A stretch of DNA of 64,000 nt. It comes from Aptenodytes patagonicus (taxonomy: Eukaryota; Chordata; Aves; Sphenisciformes; Spheniscidae). The DNA lies in contig NC_134949.1 of assembly GCF_965638725.1 (NCBI RefSeq), positions 39,770,151-39,834,150 of the forward strand. Direction: 5' to 3'. Below are positions 1-28,800 of this stretch, in pieces; within the stretch, counting starts at the first letter, position 1; every line of letters begins with the position of its first letter. The notes beneath the pieces are model-generated. The model had not been told where the DNA came from and did no database searches. It saw only the letters and a program-made list of their open reading frames with translations. Position numbers and translations under genes: made by a program.

Positions 1-17201
<17,201 letters not shown>

Positions 17202-19555
17202 AGCAAAGGGTTCTGGAGACTAATAGTATTGTGAAGAAAAACAAGTATTTAAATATGCATTGATTCTAGAATGCACAAAATTGTCTCGTTCATTTAGATC
17301 TATGGTTTTAGTTTAACCGCCAGGATTGTTATTCTGTAACTAAACCAAACGAACTGAATTATGTAAAATGCTGGGGTTTTGCCATCTCAGTCAGTCCTAT
17401 CACTTTCATTAAATTTAAATGGTAACTGAAAAGAGAAAAAGGCACATTACAAATTGCTGTGGAAATTGTACTGAAGTAATTATATTTTTGGCATACCAAA
17501 TGACATCACAATGGCAACAGTTATAACAGAGAGAGAGAAAGAAAGAAAGAAAGAAAGAAAGGAAGGAAGGAATCTTGTCTTTGTGATCATGCCAGTATTA
17601 CTGTTGTGAAGAAACTTGGAGGTGCTTTTATGCAGATGTTCTGGTATGTAGTGATGCTGCTTCCTTTTTGTCTGGTGAATGATGAAGAGGAAACATACTT
17701 TGTTCGGTAGTTTTAAAAAGGGCCGCCAAGCTCAATCCTATTTCTTGTATACTTTCTATGTATATTTGGCTTCAACACATTGATAGATTTTGGCTGAAGA
17801 AAGTAGATAAAATTACAGGTGGAGAGAGGCTAGAGGAGACATTGGAAAACTTGAAGCCACAGGCCAAGCTATAGAAAAGTAGGAAATCAGATCTAAACAG
17901 TTCATCTTAAATTTTTCTTTTGGTCCATCGGGACATTAATGAAGTCATTCATCTTTTAGAAAATTCTGTTACTGCTTTATAATTTTCTCTATGCCAAAAC
18001 CAAGGCTTTACATGAGATCTTGTAAATACTCGTGAGCCTAATAAAATTGCTGATTTTGTGGTGATAACCAAATATTTTGCAGCCTTTGCACACAGACACC
18101 CATGCTAAAAATATTTTTGGAGAAATCTTCAGAAAGGTCACCATCTGTAATGGACGTGAAGGTTGCCCAGTTCTCTCTCCTGCCTTCAACCCCACCTCCC
18201 TCACTCCCACGCTTTTCCCCAAGAGTTACTGTTCGGTGGGATCTGCAGATTTGTCTGCTGTTGTTTCGGGGGGAGGCCCAGGGGCTGTCTGGGTAGTGCT
18301 GGGTAGGCAGCAGCGTTTCCTCAACAGGCAGTCCCCGGAAACGTATCAGAACGACTGAAAAGTGTGAGGTGGGACTTGCTTCTGCTCTAATTTGGGAACG
18401 CCTTGAAAATTATTTTATGCCAGTATCAAGCACTGATTTTGACAACGTGGAAGGAAGAAGTTGAGGGCTGTTCTATTTAAAAAAAAGAAAGAAAAAGTAA
18501 CTCCTTTCAGTAAATCTGGTGAGAACATATGTTCGCTAGATTTGCAGGGTTAGAATTTATTTGCAGTATCTTAATCCTTACATTTTGGGGTTTGTTTTAT
18601 CTTCATCTACCTCTAGCAGATTTAAAGAGGGGAATTATGTGAACAAAAACAAGTATTTAAGTTTTACAACTACCGACAGAGATGATATTTAGTTCCTCTA
18701 AGCTTTTTACAATATAGGTAACAAGTCTTTGTGTAAGAAACAATGCAGAATCTTCTCAAGCTTGTAAATTATTTATTCTGTTACAGAGTTCTTGATTTAA
18801 GAAAGTTATTTCTCTGTGTAACCTAAGTTTACACCGTAATACTCTGTATCATTTCAGAGTTAGAAATACCTGAAAAATTTTACATCTTTACCAACTGTGT
18901 CTTAGACGTTGTATTGGTCCAAGGATAATGTTTTGTATACGTTTTTGTAAATCTATAATTAGTTTAAAAATACAGCCTGGACTACTGAAAGATGTGTTCA
19001 GACAGTCAGTCTCTGGATGCATATCCTTCAGTACGTACACTGAGAAAGCCATTTGCATTAATTTGTGCTGTGCACAAGTTCTTCTAAAATGTAGATAGAC
19101 TGCAAAGACTCTTACAGTTAGAAAACAACAACTGAATTAGAAGCCTGTGTGACAACAATATTTGGGATGAGACTAATGTAAATATAAAGTGTTAGAATGA
19201 ACAAAAGAACCATGTCTGAAAATACAAAAGACTCCTTAAGGAGAGGAGCAGATCTGCAAGAGAAAGTGAACAGTGTCATTAAAACAATACATTATAAATA
19301 CAGTCTGTTGCTGGAATGTATAAGTTGTGGAGGTCACTTAAGTGACATGGGTTTTTTTTCATGCGTTCAAGAACTCTTCTTTGAGATATACCTGTTGTAT
19401 CTAACAAGTAAAGTATCTTGAACTTTGTCATATGGTTCAAAATATTAAATCTAGGAGGCTTGTGTAATCGTGGGATAAGTAGATCTTTGTATGTATTGTT
19501 TCTTTGGATACCACGTGTAGGGTGGGAATAAATTTTTAATCTCTTGACTGGTATC
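17202..19555 (+). other. SLC35E3: SLC35E3 3'UTR (probable)
   Basis: Untranslated sequence is inferred to extend to an AATAAA at 19527-19532, followed by GT-rich sequence at 19548-19590. A nearer AATAAA lies at 18040-18045 and could give a shorter form. A (GAAA)n/(GGAA)n simple repeat sits at 17529-17570. No other gene is seen inside. Confidence 0.6.
17529..17570 (+). repeat. (GAAA)n/(GGAA)n microsatellite in SLC35E3 3'UTR
   Basis: GA repeats lead into GAAA and then GGAA units, forming a 42-base pure-purine tract. Confidence 0.9.
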
Positions 19556-19559
19556 TGTT

Positions 19560-22500
19560 TATTGCAGGGGAGAACAGTTGTTCTTGTATTTTTTCATCTT
19601 CTGCTTGAATTGCGTACACTTTGAGGGTGTGCATAAGACAAAATGGTGCCACTTGGATTTCTGTCTATATAAATATTTCAAGGAGTTCGCATGTTTAGGG
19701 GCTGAAGTCATAACACAAATGAGGGAGGCTGCATTCCTCCACTCCCCTGGGCAAATACAGGGACTCACATGTACGTATGCACACACTTGCCCACTGACAA
19801 ACTGCCTGTGTGCTTTCCTTCACCCCTGTCTCTTTCCCCCACCTAAGTCCTTCCTGAATACTCCATTCTCTGCATGTTCTCCGTTTCCTTCTCTGTCCTG
19901 CATGAAGGTCTCCAGTGCCGAGGTTCCTTGGTCTCACCTTTCCCCTATGCTAAAACTATGCATACTTCCCTCACCGCTCAGACCTCTTCCCCCACCCCTT
20001 AGCAGAGAAGTCCCGTTGGTACTGAGGAGGGAGGGCAGGAGCAAAACGAAGTTAACTGCTACGATGCCAGAGTAGGGTAACTCTGGCACCAGCCAAATCC
20101 TTCCTTCACAGGCAAGTATATGTTGAGTTTTATGTTGGGGGGACTGAATCTTCCTTCAGGAGATTGTAAGACAACAAAGAGAAGGAAGGAGTAAGAGAGA
20201 CTTTCAGTTTAGATGGTTTTACTGCAAGCATCGTGATAATTTATTTAGCCAAACTTTTAAACCCGGAGGTAAAAGTAGAGTTTGATAAAAATTACTGATA
20301 CTTACCTGGTGGGAAATTTGCTTATTCTAGTTTTTACTATATCACTTTAATATGTTTTCCTGTTGATCATATGTATTTCATTCAGTTTTGGCTTTCCTGA
20401 AAGAGAAATTAGAGACTTGGCATCTTTAACAATATGTAGTCATCACCCTGCATGTGCCGTCGCAACTGGAGCCGTACTGTACAAACCCCGGTGTTTACTT
20501 TCTGCTTTTCATTTTACTTCATAGTCTACATATGACTAAATGTGGTAACAAGACAGACCTTGGTCCTTTTCAGCCATCAAGTGCTTTGCTGCTTATATTA
20601 GCATTCTTTACTTTAAAAAGCTACCATTGATGTAGTTCCAGTGAAAAAGCTAGCGTAAGATACCAGGGTGGCATTTAAAAATTAGAGCAGATCCAGATGA
20701 TTCTGATTAAAATATGAGTGACTGGTGGTAAGTTATCTTTGCTAGCCTTGTCCCTGCAAATGCTTTAGAACAAAATACATGCATTTTTCTCATTTTCCCC
20801 AAAGGAACAGGAAGTATGCCTTCACTTAGAGATATAAAGCTTTTAACTGAGTGTGTTACCTTTAATTTTGGTAACTCAGGACTTGTTTGACAGATTTTGC
20901 ATCTGGTTTTGTACAACGTGCCAAGTTCTTGCAGGCTCTGGGGGCACTGTGCCAGAAGAGTTTTTCTGTCGATGGGTGAACAGCTACTCTCTCAGGCTTG
21001 AGGTTGAACGAGAGCAGTTTGCTGCTGTTACATGTACGAAAAGGAGGTTTGTCTTGCAGGAAGTCTACCTTCAAGACAGAGCTGCAATTCAGCAGGAATG
21101 TATCCTCTCTCTGTCTCATCTCATGAAATGAATGCCCAGTGATGGCCTGGGGCTAAAGCAACATTAAAGCCTTGTTTGGGCTACCCATAGTTTTTATTAA
21201 ATTTTTTTTTAAATATTAGTGGTAGTCAATGCCGGTTAAGTATTAAGGTAAAAATCTCATTCTTATAGTGTCCTATATAATAGGAGATTCAGAAGAGTGT
21301 TGGACACTCATTCTGGACACAACATTTTGGAGTACAGCTAATGTCTAACCCATGTCTAGTTTGTCACGTCTTCTGCAAAATCTATCAAGAGGTAATGATG
21401 GATTTCATAACTGACTGTATATATTTATACAGTTGGGCTGCCGAGAAGGGGCTTGCTCTTGAGCAATACCCTGCTACTAAACACTGACATACTGTTAATG
21501 TCTTTAGCAGTGATTTAGAAACATTCAGCCTGAAATTCACCAACGTGCTTAGGAAGGGAAAAAGACAACTCGCTCTGATAGGTGAGAGAGCTTTTTATCT
21601 TCTTGCTTTTAACAACAAACCTGAGGCTTGCAGTTTAAGGGAATTCGGAGAGCAGGCCTTACTCTCCCTCAAATCACCTTTCATAATAAGATTTTCCTCA
21701 CAAGATGTCTGTTTTGCTCCCAATTACATAGTTGGTGTCTTACCTGGATTTTGAAAGAATAGAGTCTGGATTGCAGACTTGCAGGTGTGTGTTTGTGTTA
21801 TGGGTTTTTTCCTCTTAAAAGTTTGTTAGCCATTCACAAACCAACTTCCCTGTTTAATGAGAAAACAAAAAAGAATGTTGAATAAATGAAAGGTAGACTG
21901 GATATATAGTGAAGATAATGTTTCGTTTTGCAGAAGAATTTCACTCTTCTAACTGTAAAGATGCAGCGCACTCTGTTTCTCTACTGCTGTAAATGGGTAG
22001 ATGCACATAAGCACCAGCTTTCTGCTCCATACAAATTCACTGTTTTCCTGCTGGTGCTCTCTCTCTGATCACAGTCTCAGCCTTCCATTCGACAGCTCAG
22101 TTGCTGCAAAGGTGATTGGGATGTCAGCTGCAGAAGGTTAAGAACATGAAGTGAAAAACTATCAGCAGGAGCTGATATAATCTTAGATAATGAGAAATCC
22201 TATTCTAAGACACAGAGACATGTTACCAAAAAGACCTGTGCTAAGCAGTGGGGAGAGGTGTGGGTTTATCTCCAGGCAGGTATTGCAAAGAATGCAAGAG
22301 CTGAATTGTATGAATTCTTGCTGTGCTGCAGTAGTTGACAAATTTAGTTTAAACTAGCTTTTGTGATGATCAATAATATAAAAATTGAAAATATAAATGC
22401 CATGCAAAAAAATAAATAGCTGGATTCAGACAGTATAAAATCCTTGCCAGACTCGTCCCGCAGCGATGGTTAACCTTCCTGAGAGAAGGGAGCTATTGTT

Positions 22501-25074
22501 CCACCTCCCCTTCGCCCAGTGGTGCTGGGCTTAGTTAAGGAGGGTTTGTGTTCCTGAAAGCTGGTCTGCTTTTTTAAAAGTGTATCAGTTGGTCCAATGA
22601 AAACATATCACCTCTCCCTACAGAGCTTGTCTCCTGAAGTTACTGTTTCTGCTTTCATCTAACTGATTTGGATAGTGCTTCTGTCTTCCCCCAGTAGCTG
22701 AAAGGTCTAATGGACCTTGGGGAGTAGAACGTATTCCATCGCCTCATCTAACTGCAGCATCCAGTCAGCCCTGCTGTGGGGGATCCAACCCAGCCCAAAG
22801 GGTCATAGTTACAATATATGGTACAACGAGAACTAAAGAAAGGGGAAATTCAATCCCTTTTCATTGTTTTAGTTGCAGAGCAGTTACTAATCCTTTCAAA
22901 TTTTAGTCTTTGTAATTTCCCTTTAGTAGGAGCATAAGAAAGCTCCCTTTCCTGTTTCAGTCTGCTCTTTCTGTATAATTATACTATATTTTCTGGAATT
23001 AAGACAGAAATCGTATTCACTGCTCACATAAATATATTGATCACACCCAGTGTTGCTTCTTTTACCTAGGGCCCCTTAACTGCCTTCCAATCCAGAAAAA
23101 AAAAATTGCGTAAAATACAGGAGGAGTCAGGTTAACCTGAATTAAGTAATTTGCCAGCTCAGGAGTTGCATGTACCTAATAGGCACAATATGCTGCCTTT
23201 ATAATGGAAAGGCAGGAACAGACACAGAAAGATTAAACACAATGTAATGAAAGTAAATTATGTTTTTAGAAGCAAGTAGTGGGGATGATCCAAAGGTTGC
23301 TGGAGGATTAGCACTGCAAAGATATGTTCTGATTTGTTAGTGGCTTCACTGGAATATGAATACAAGCCTTTCATTCAAAGGCACATGGTTATATTTAAGG
23401 AGCTCCAAGAAGTCCAGCACAGCCGTGTGGGTAACTAGCACATGCAGGATGCACATGCAGGCTAGCAGTGTGGCAGAAAAGAGCAGGATTATTTTTAGAA
23501 CTGTAGACGGCTGTGTCACATCCAGGAAGTGCAGGGAGGAGATCTCTGGTTGAAGCACAGCGTAAGAATGTAATTTTTAATGACCTTGGCACAGAAAACA
23601 GTTGTATTTTTTACTTTCTTACTAAGCAGAGGCTGAGAAACAAACTTGTTTAAAGAAGCTGTGTTCTGATCGGGTGAAGCACATGGAGTAATCATGGCTA
23701 CTGGGATGCCAGAACAGAGGTGGTTGTGTATTTAAAAGAAAAAAAAGTGGATTAAGAGACAACTGAGAGGAGTATACAGCGTGTATACATCTAGGCAGGT
23801 TTTTAAATATAAGGTCTAAGTTTAGATGTTTAACTCCACAATTAGGCATCTGAATAGGAGAGCCAGATTTGTCAGTGTGAACTTCTTCCCTTTCAATTGT
23901 ACTTAATGGAGAATGGCATGTGCTTGACATTTCCAGAAATGAAGCTGCATAGTTGACAAGTTTGACATTTTTTTGGTCTCCAACTAAATTAGGTATGCTG
24001 TTTAACAAGGAAACTGAGTCCTTGTTCTGCTTCCTTACTCTGTCCATAGTGTTTTTAATCCTTCTTACTCTGGGGAAAAAGAAACTATTTGTGCACTTTT
24101 ATTTTCTGTTGCGTAACTAACTGCAGTGACTGAGTAAGTTTTGTTTTACAATACTCTGGAGTTGCATATTAAAAACTTAGATTAAGATCTTGTCATATAT
24201 CTACGTGCGCGCATGCTGATTCCACTCAGGTTTCTGTCTCTGAGCTGAATGGAAAAAGCTGCTCGTATTTTACAGCATCAGCTGTTGTGAAATAAAGCGC
24301 TTCTCTCGAAGGAGTGCAAAGGTAATGTTAAGGTCTTCTGGGATCCAAAGTGATTTACTTGTTAAATGCATTTCTTGTGGTGGTTAGTCAAAAACTGGTT
24401 TCCTATTTGTTAATCCAGTTGAGAGGAGAAACCGACAGTGGTGGTCATACGTCCTTCAGGCAATTATGAGATATTTCTGAAACCACACAATCTCACTTTT
24501 CTGAGCGATGATTCTTCTGATCAGTATTAACAGTGTACCAATGTTTTTTAGCTAGTGTCATTCCCCAGAGACCCATTTCTTCAGCTTTTCTTCAGGTGCA
24601 GTTTGCATAAGACTTTGGTCTACAGGTAGAAAAAAAGAAGAGGAGACATGTGGTAGATTTGTTTGCCAAACAAAGCCCAAGCAAAACTTTCCCACAAAGG
24701 CTATTTTGATTCATGGATAGCTTTGCCTTTGTCGGGGTGGACATGTAAACCTTAATTCTACACCCCTAAACCTACACTCTCAGTGAGGTCCAGCCGACAG
24801 CAGAGTGGATGGACACATGGGAGGATGGCACTGAGCTGGGGTTGCTCAGCACCCACAGTAAGTTGTTTTTGTAGAACTAGATGCAAGATTACAGAACCAG
24901 CTGTACTTGGGTGTCATTCAAACCTCATCCTGGATGCCAAAGAGAGAAATTAAAATACAGGTAGTTTGAAAATCAGAAACTTTCAGAAATTAGCAGATCT
25001 AGTGAAAGACATGCTCTTAGCACATGTTATATGAGATGGCAGAGTCAGTGGAATGGCACGTTACTGCTTAAAGG
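19560..25074. other. Intergenic region, no gene recognised
   Basis: About 5.5 kb with ordinary AT-rich composition. The longest open frames (for example 165 codons at 19578-20075 on + and 141 codons at 23622-24047 on -) resemble no family I know and show no codon bias or exon structure. I saw no RNA gene. Confidence 0.6.
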
Positions 25075-25858
25075 CACATGGAAGAAATTTTTTACACTGA
25101 GGGTGGTTGTCACGCCCCACCTGCGGGAAGGGGAGAGTGACTAAGATCCGCAAATCCCCTCAGTGTGGATTAAGGTGAAATAACACTCGAGGCCCAAAAA
25201 CAAACTCCAACTTTAACGGCACGAACACTTCTATAAGCATCAACCCTCTATGTCTTAATATATAACACAAGCTAAGCAGCTTTGTGAGGAGTTGAGGTAG
25301 GCCTTGTATTACTTAACAACATCAAAAGCAGAGAGCGAGAAGCAGGAGAGAGAAAGAGAAAGAGAGAGCTGGGCAGCAGGAGAGAGGTAGAGAGAGAGAT
25401 AAAGAAATCACCAATCCTGGATCCAGCGTCAGACCTGCCAACAGGGGGTATCAGTGGGGAGAGTGTCCCCAAGGAGGCTCACGTGCGCCCCTATTTATTG
25501 GCTCCAGCCCAAGGTTTCTAGAGTCCTCTCCCCCCAGCTCCAGGAGTGGTTGAGACATTAGTTAGTCAAGGAGAGTGGCACCGGGCCCCTCCCCGTGGCT
25601 GGCTTCTGGAGCTTTCCCTGGGGCATTGTCTGTGCTTACAGCACAGTCATGTGAGCCTCGTCCCTTACAGTGGTGAAACACTGGCACAGGTTGCCCAGAG
25701 AGATGGTAAATGCCCCATCCCTGGAAACATTCAAGGTCAGGTTGGACGGGGCTCTGAGCAACCTGATCTAGTTGAAGATGTCCCTGTTCCCTGCAGGGCG
25801 GTTGGACTAGATGACCTTTAAAGGTCCCTTCTAAACCTTATCATTCTGTGATTCTATG
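25075..25858 (+). mobile_element. CR1 non-LTR retrotransposon 3' fragment, split by an LTR
   Basis: The 3' end of a CR1 element lies in plus orientation in two parts. 25075-25107 carries the CR1-like GAAGAAATT...GAGGGTGGT. 25670-25858 carries the typical GTTGCCCAGAGAG, CCCCATCCCTGGAAAC and GGTTGGACTAGATGACCTTT segments, ending in an octamer-like tail (ATTCTGTG ATTCTATG). The two parts join into the expected CR1 sequence once the intervening LTR and one copy of GTGGT are removed. The 5' part of the element is absent, as is usual for CR1. Confidence 0.9.
25108..25669. mobile_element. Solo LTR of an endogenous retrovirus, 562 bp, nested in the CR1
   Basis: The element starts TGTCACGCC and ends CTTACA (TGT...ACA inverted ends). 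It is bounded on both sides by a 5-bp direct duplication GTGGT (25103-25107 and 25670-25674). No retroviral internal sequence follows, so it is a solo LTR left by LTR-LTR recombination. Orientation is uncertain: the plus strand has a TATATAA-like box near 25258, while the minus strand has an AATAAATA box near 25491-25498. A GA-rich tract covers 25330-25410. It carries no coding capacity. Confidence 0.85.
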
Positions 25859-28800
25859 TCCTGCTCCTCCCCATGAACACGGCTTGGATACTTGCTTCTG
25901 CCCCTTGATCTGTCTGAGCTGGGAGATTCATCTGACTCTCTGCTAGGCCGAATAGCCATGACTGGTTCAGACAGCAAGTCGATTGCCTTACTGTGCAGGC
26001 AGGCAAGTTTCAGTGCTGGGACAAGTGACAAGAGTGACACCACACAGCTAGAAACAGGATTGAGGGAAGCGGGGCAGGGTGGGAGGCACCTCTTTCAGTA
26101 GTTCAGATGTAATGTCCACATGCCCAGCCTCAGAAGGCACGTTTTGAAGGAGAAGGTTTCACACACAAACAAAATGGTGAGAAAGCCCTATTTTCATGTA
26201 CAGCTACCAACCTCTCAGCCAGAAGCCCTCAAAGAGTTTCTCAAGCACTCCACAACATATTTATGTGCCTATAAGTGGTCTTGAAGTCTTTGGGAGACTG
26301 GCTGGCTCTGAGCCTCAGTGGCTCGTTGCCTGCCTCTGCAGCCTCCCGTGGACTGGCAACTCTCTATTCTCCTTGTCCCCTGTATAAGGGGAAGATCTTT
26401 GGAAGGTCTGTACGTTGGTCCTACTTTTCAGCATGCTCCATTTAGCTGAACCAGTCTGTGCTACATCAGCTGTTTCTGCTTCCGTGAAGACAGCTTTACT
26501 CATTTGAGAGCCTATAATAATTCACAGGATGTCACACAAATCAGAATTCATTGGGATATTATTTTTAAAGGCTGGTTAATTTTCTAATCAGTTACTTGTC
26601 CCTAAGCAAGCCAGGATTTAAATATCTTGTAGTTAAGTACTCTCAGTGTTTTCATTGAGTTTAAAAGTAAGATAAGCAGACGCTGATCTCCAGAGTTTCC
26701 CTTTAAAAATGGATGTAAATCAATGCATATGAAGATATCTAAAGAAATTATTTTAGGATGTGACATCCTTATTGACTAACGGGATTTAACATTTTGGGGC
26801 TAGGAATGACTGACATGAAACAAACTTCTGGAAAGACTTTTCTGCAAAAGTGGCTTGACAGGATTGGGTTGTAGCATAAGAAAAAGTCAGAGACATTGGG
26901 CTCTAAAGAGGCATTGCTTGAATAGAGGCTTGCATTGAAAAATGGAACCAAAACCTAGTAAAAGTGGAGAGCTGATATGCATATATAAAGCATAGATAAA
27001 ACCATAAAGTTTCCTTAGTTTTACTGCAGTCATCTTTTTGGTCTTGCATAAAATAATTGTATGGCTGCATGAACCAAAATGACTCTTAACTCTTACTCCA
27101 TGTGCACACGCTGACAGTGATGTGAGACAGTACTGCTCCCCAGCTACTTGTGGCTTCTCTTCCAGAGACGATTGTCCTTTCCCATCTGTGTCAGCAAAGA
27201 GGAATGTGGGCCCATGCTGTGGTCTCCCTTGAATGCAGTCACTTCAGTTAACAGTTTAACATGCCAGACTGTGAACTGAACCCACCGAGATGTGGGTAGC
27301 GATCCCTCTGACTTACTGTGTTGCAAGGGCAGTAACTTTTGCTAAGAAGGTACAGTCAACAGCAGAGGGAAGTGATGTCTTGAGCTGGAGCAACTTTATT
27401 TGCTACAGCTGCTTGATCAAAGCTGTAATAACAACAGCAAATCATGCCTGCTAGTAGGCAAAGAAATATCAAGATCATAATTTTGGAAGTGTGTGGGGAA
27501 AAATCTTTGAAAGTGATGGAAAGATTAACCACAAAATGAAAGAGGGTCTCACTTCTCAGTCTTTTATCAAAAATAAAAAGTTGCCACAGTAAAATGTGTG
27601 TATTTGCTATCACAAAGGAAATTCCCTTAATATCTGCATGAGTGGAATGCAAAAATACACAGCTGAGACATGCTCTCTACAGATGTCAAGATGTACATTT
27701 CCAAGGAAGCTTTCATGGAAGAGAACAGGCTCAGCTTGAAGTACAGAGCAAATGAGCTATAAAACAGAACGGCCTGCAAATTACCATCAGAAGTGTCTTC
27801 AATGGTACAATCAACCCAACTCATCTTGCAAAGAAAGCTTTCAGCTCCTTTGCAACACAGGAAAAACTGGCTAGCGCTAGCTAAAGTAATTATCAGTGGT
27901 AACATGTACTCTTTACTTCTCCCTAAGCAACACCTGAGGGAAACTTCTGGGAATTTGGACCCAGTTCTATCACAGGAGATACTGCAGGGGCTTATCAACC
28001 CAGGTGACTGATACTACAGGTAACGGCAGGACATTCAAGGTGCGGTTAGATGATAAGGGAAAGACCACGGAATGGTGCCCTGCCTTCAGAAGAGGTTATT
28101 TCCCCATTTCCATCTCCAATTCTCGGCTTGCAGCTGTGTCTTCCTGCTGCTTTCCTTGTGATGTCTCTTGTGTTCATGTGACTGCATGATAAAGCAAGCT
28201 GACATACTAGCAGCAAATAAGAGTAAATATCCTGCTGTTGAATCAGTTAAATCTGTGGTCAGATACGCCAAAGCCAGCTCAAAAAAATACTTGGCTGGGA
28301 GTGCACAGGTCCTGGCAAGGCCATTGTTTCAACAGGGCATTAGATGGGCTCGGGACATTCTTTCAGTGAGATATTTGATGGGCTCAGCTGCTTCACCTAA
28401 CCATGCAAGGTGGCTGAGTCAATCCAACACCACACTGCTTCCAAAAAAGCTCTCACCATCAGAGCTTGCAGCCAGCAGTGAGGAGACGAGGAGGAGAATG
28501 TGACACCTCTTTTGCAGTGGTGTGCTCTGAAATTAGCCAAGCTTTCTGTAAGCTTCACCTTCAGTAGTACTGCTGCCTAAGCTAGCTGAAGCAGATCCCG
28601 CCTTTTCCCCTGCCTACCTGTCTGCCATCATTCCAGCAATGTCCTGGCCCAGCCACTGTGTAGCTACTCAGGATTACCTCAGGGAACTGATCAGGCTGAA
28701 AAGTAACCTGCAGAAAAAACGCACTATTTCTCAGGTATGCCACATCACTTTATCCACTTTATGCCATAGATGCACAAATATCTGTGCCAGTATAACAGAA

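Noticed and set aside
19578-20075. 165-codon plus-strand open frame just after the SLC35E3 poly(A) signal
   Set aside because: It has no recognisable family, a low-complexity Pro/Ser/Leu composition from a CT-rich stretch, and no splice or promoter context. Chance is the best explanation.
23622-24047. 141-codon minus-strand open frame
   Set aside because: No homology that I recognise, no upstream promoter or exon structure, and ordinary base composition.
25272-25472. Minus-strand Leu/Ser-rich open frame inside the LTR
   Set aside because: It comes from the GA-rich tract of the LTR read in reverse and is not a retroviral gene. No internal retroviral sequence is present.
28168-28503. 111-codon plus-strand open frame in the intergenic region
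   Set aside because: No recognised domain, and no splice or promoter signals around it.
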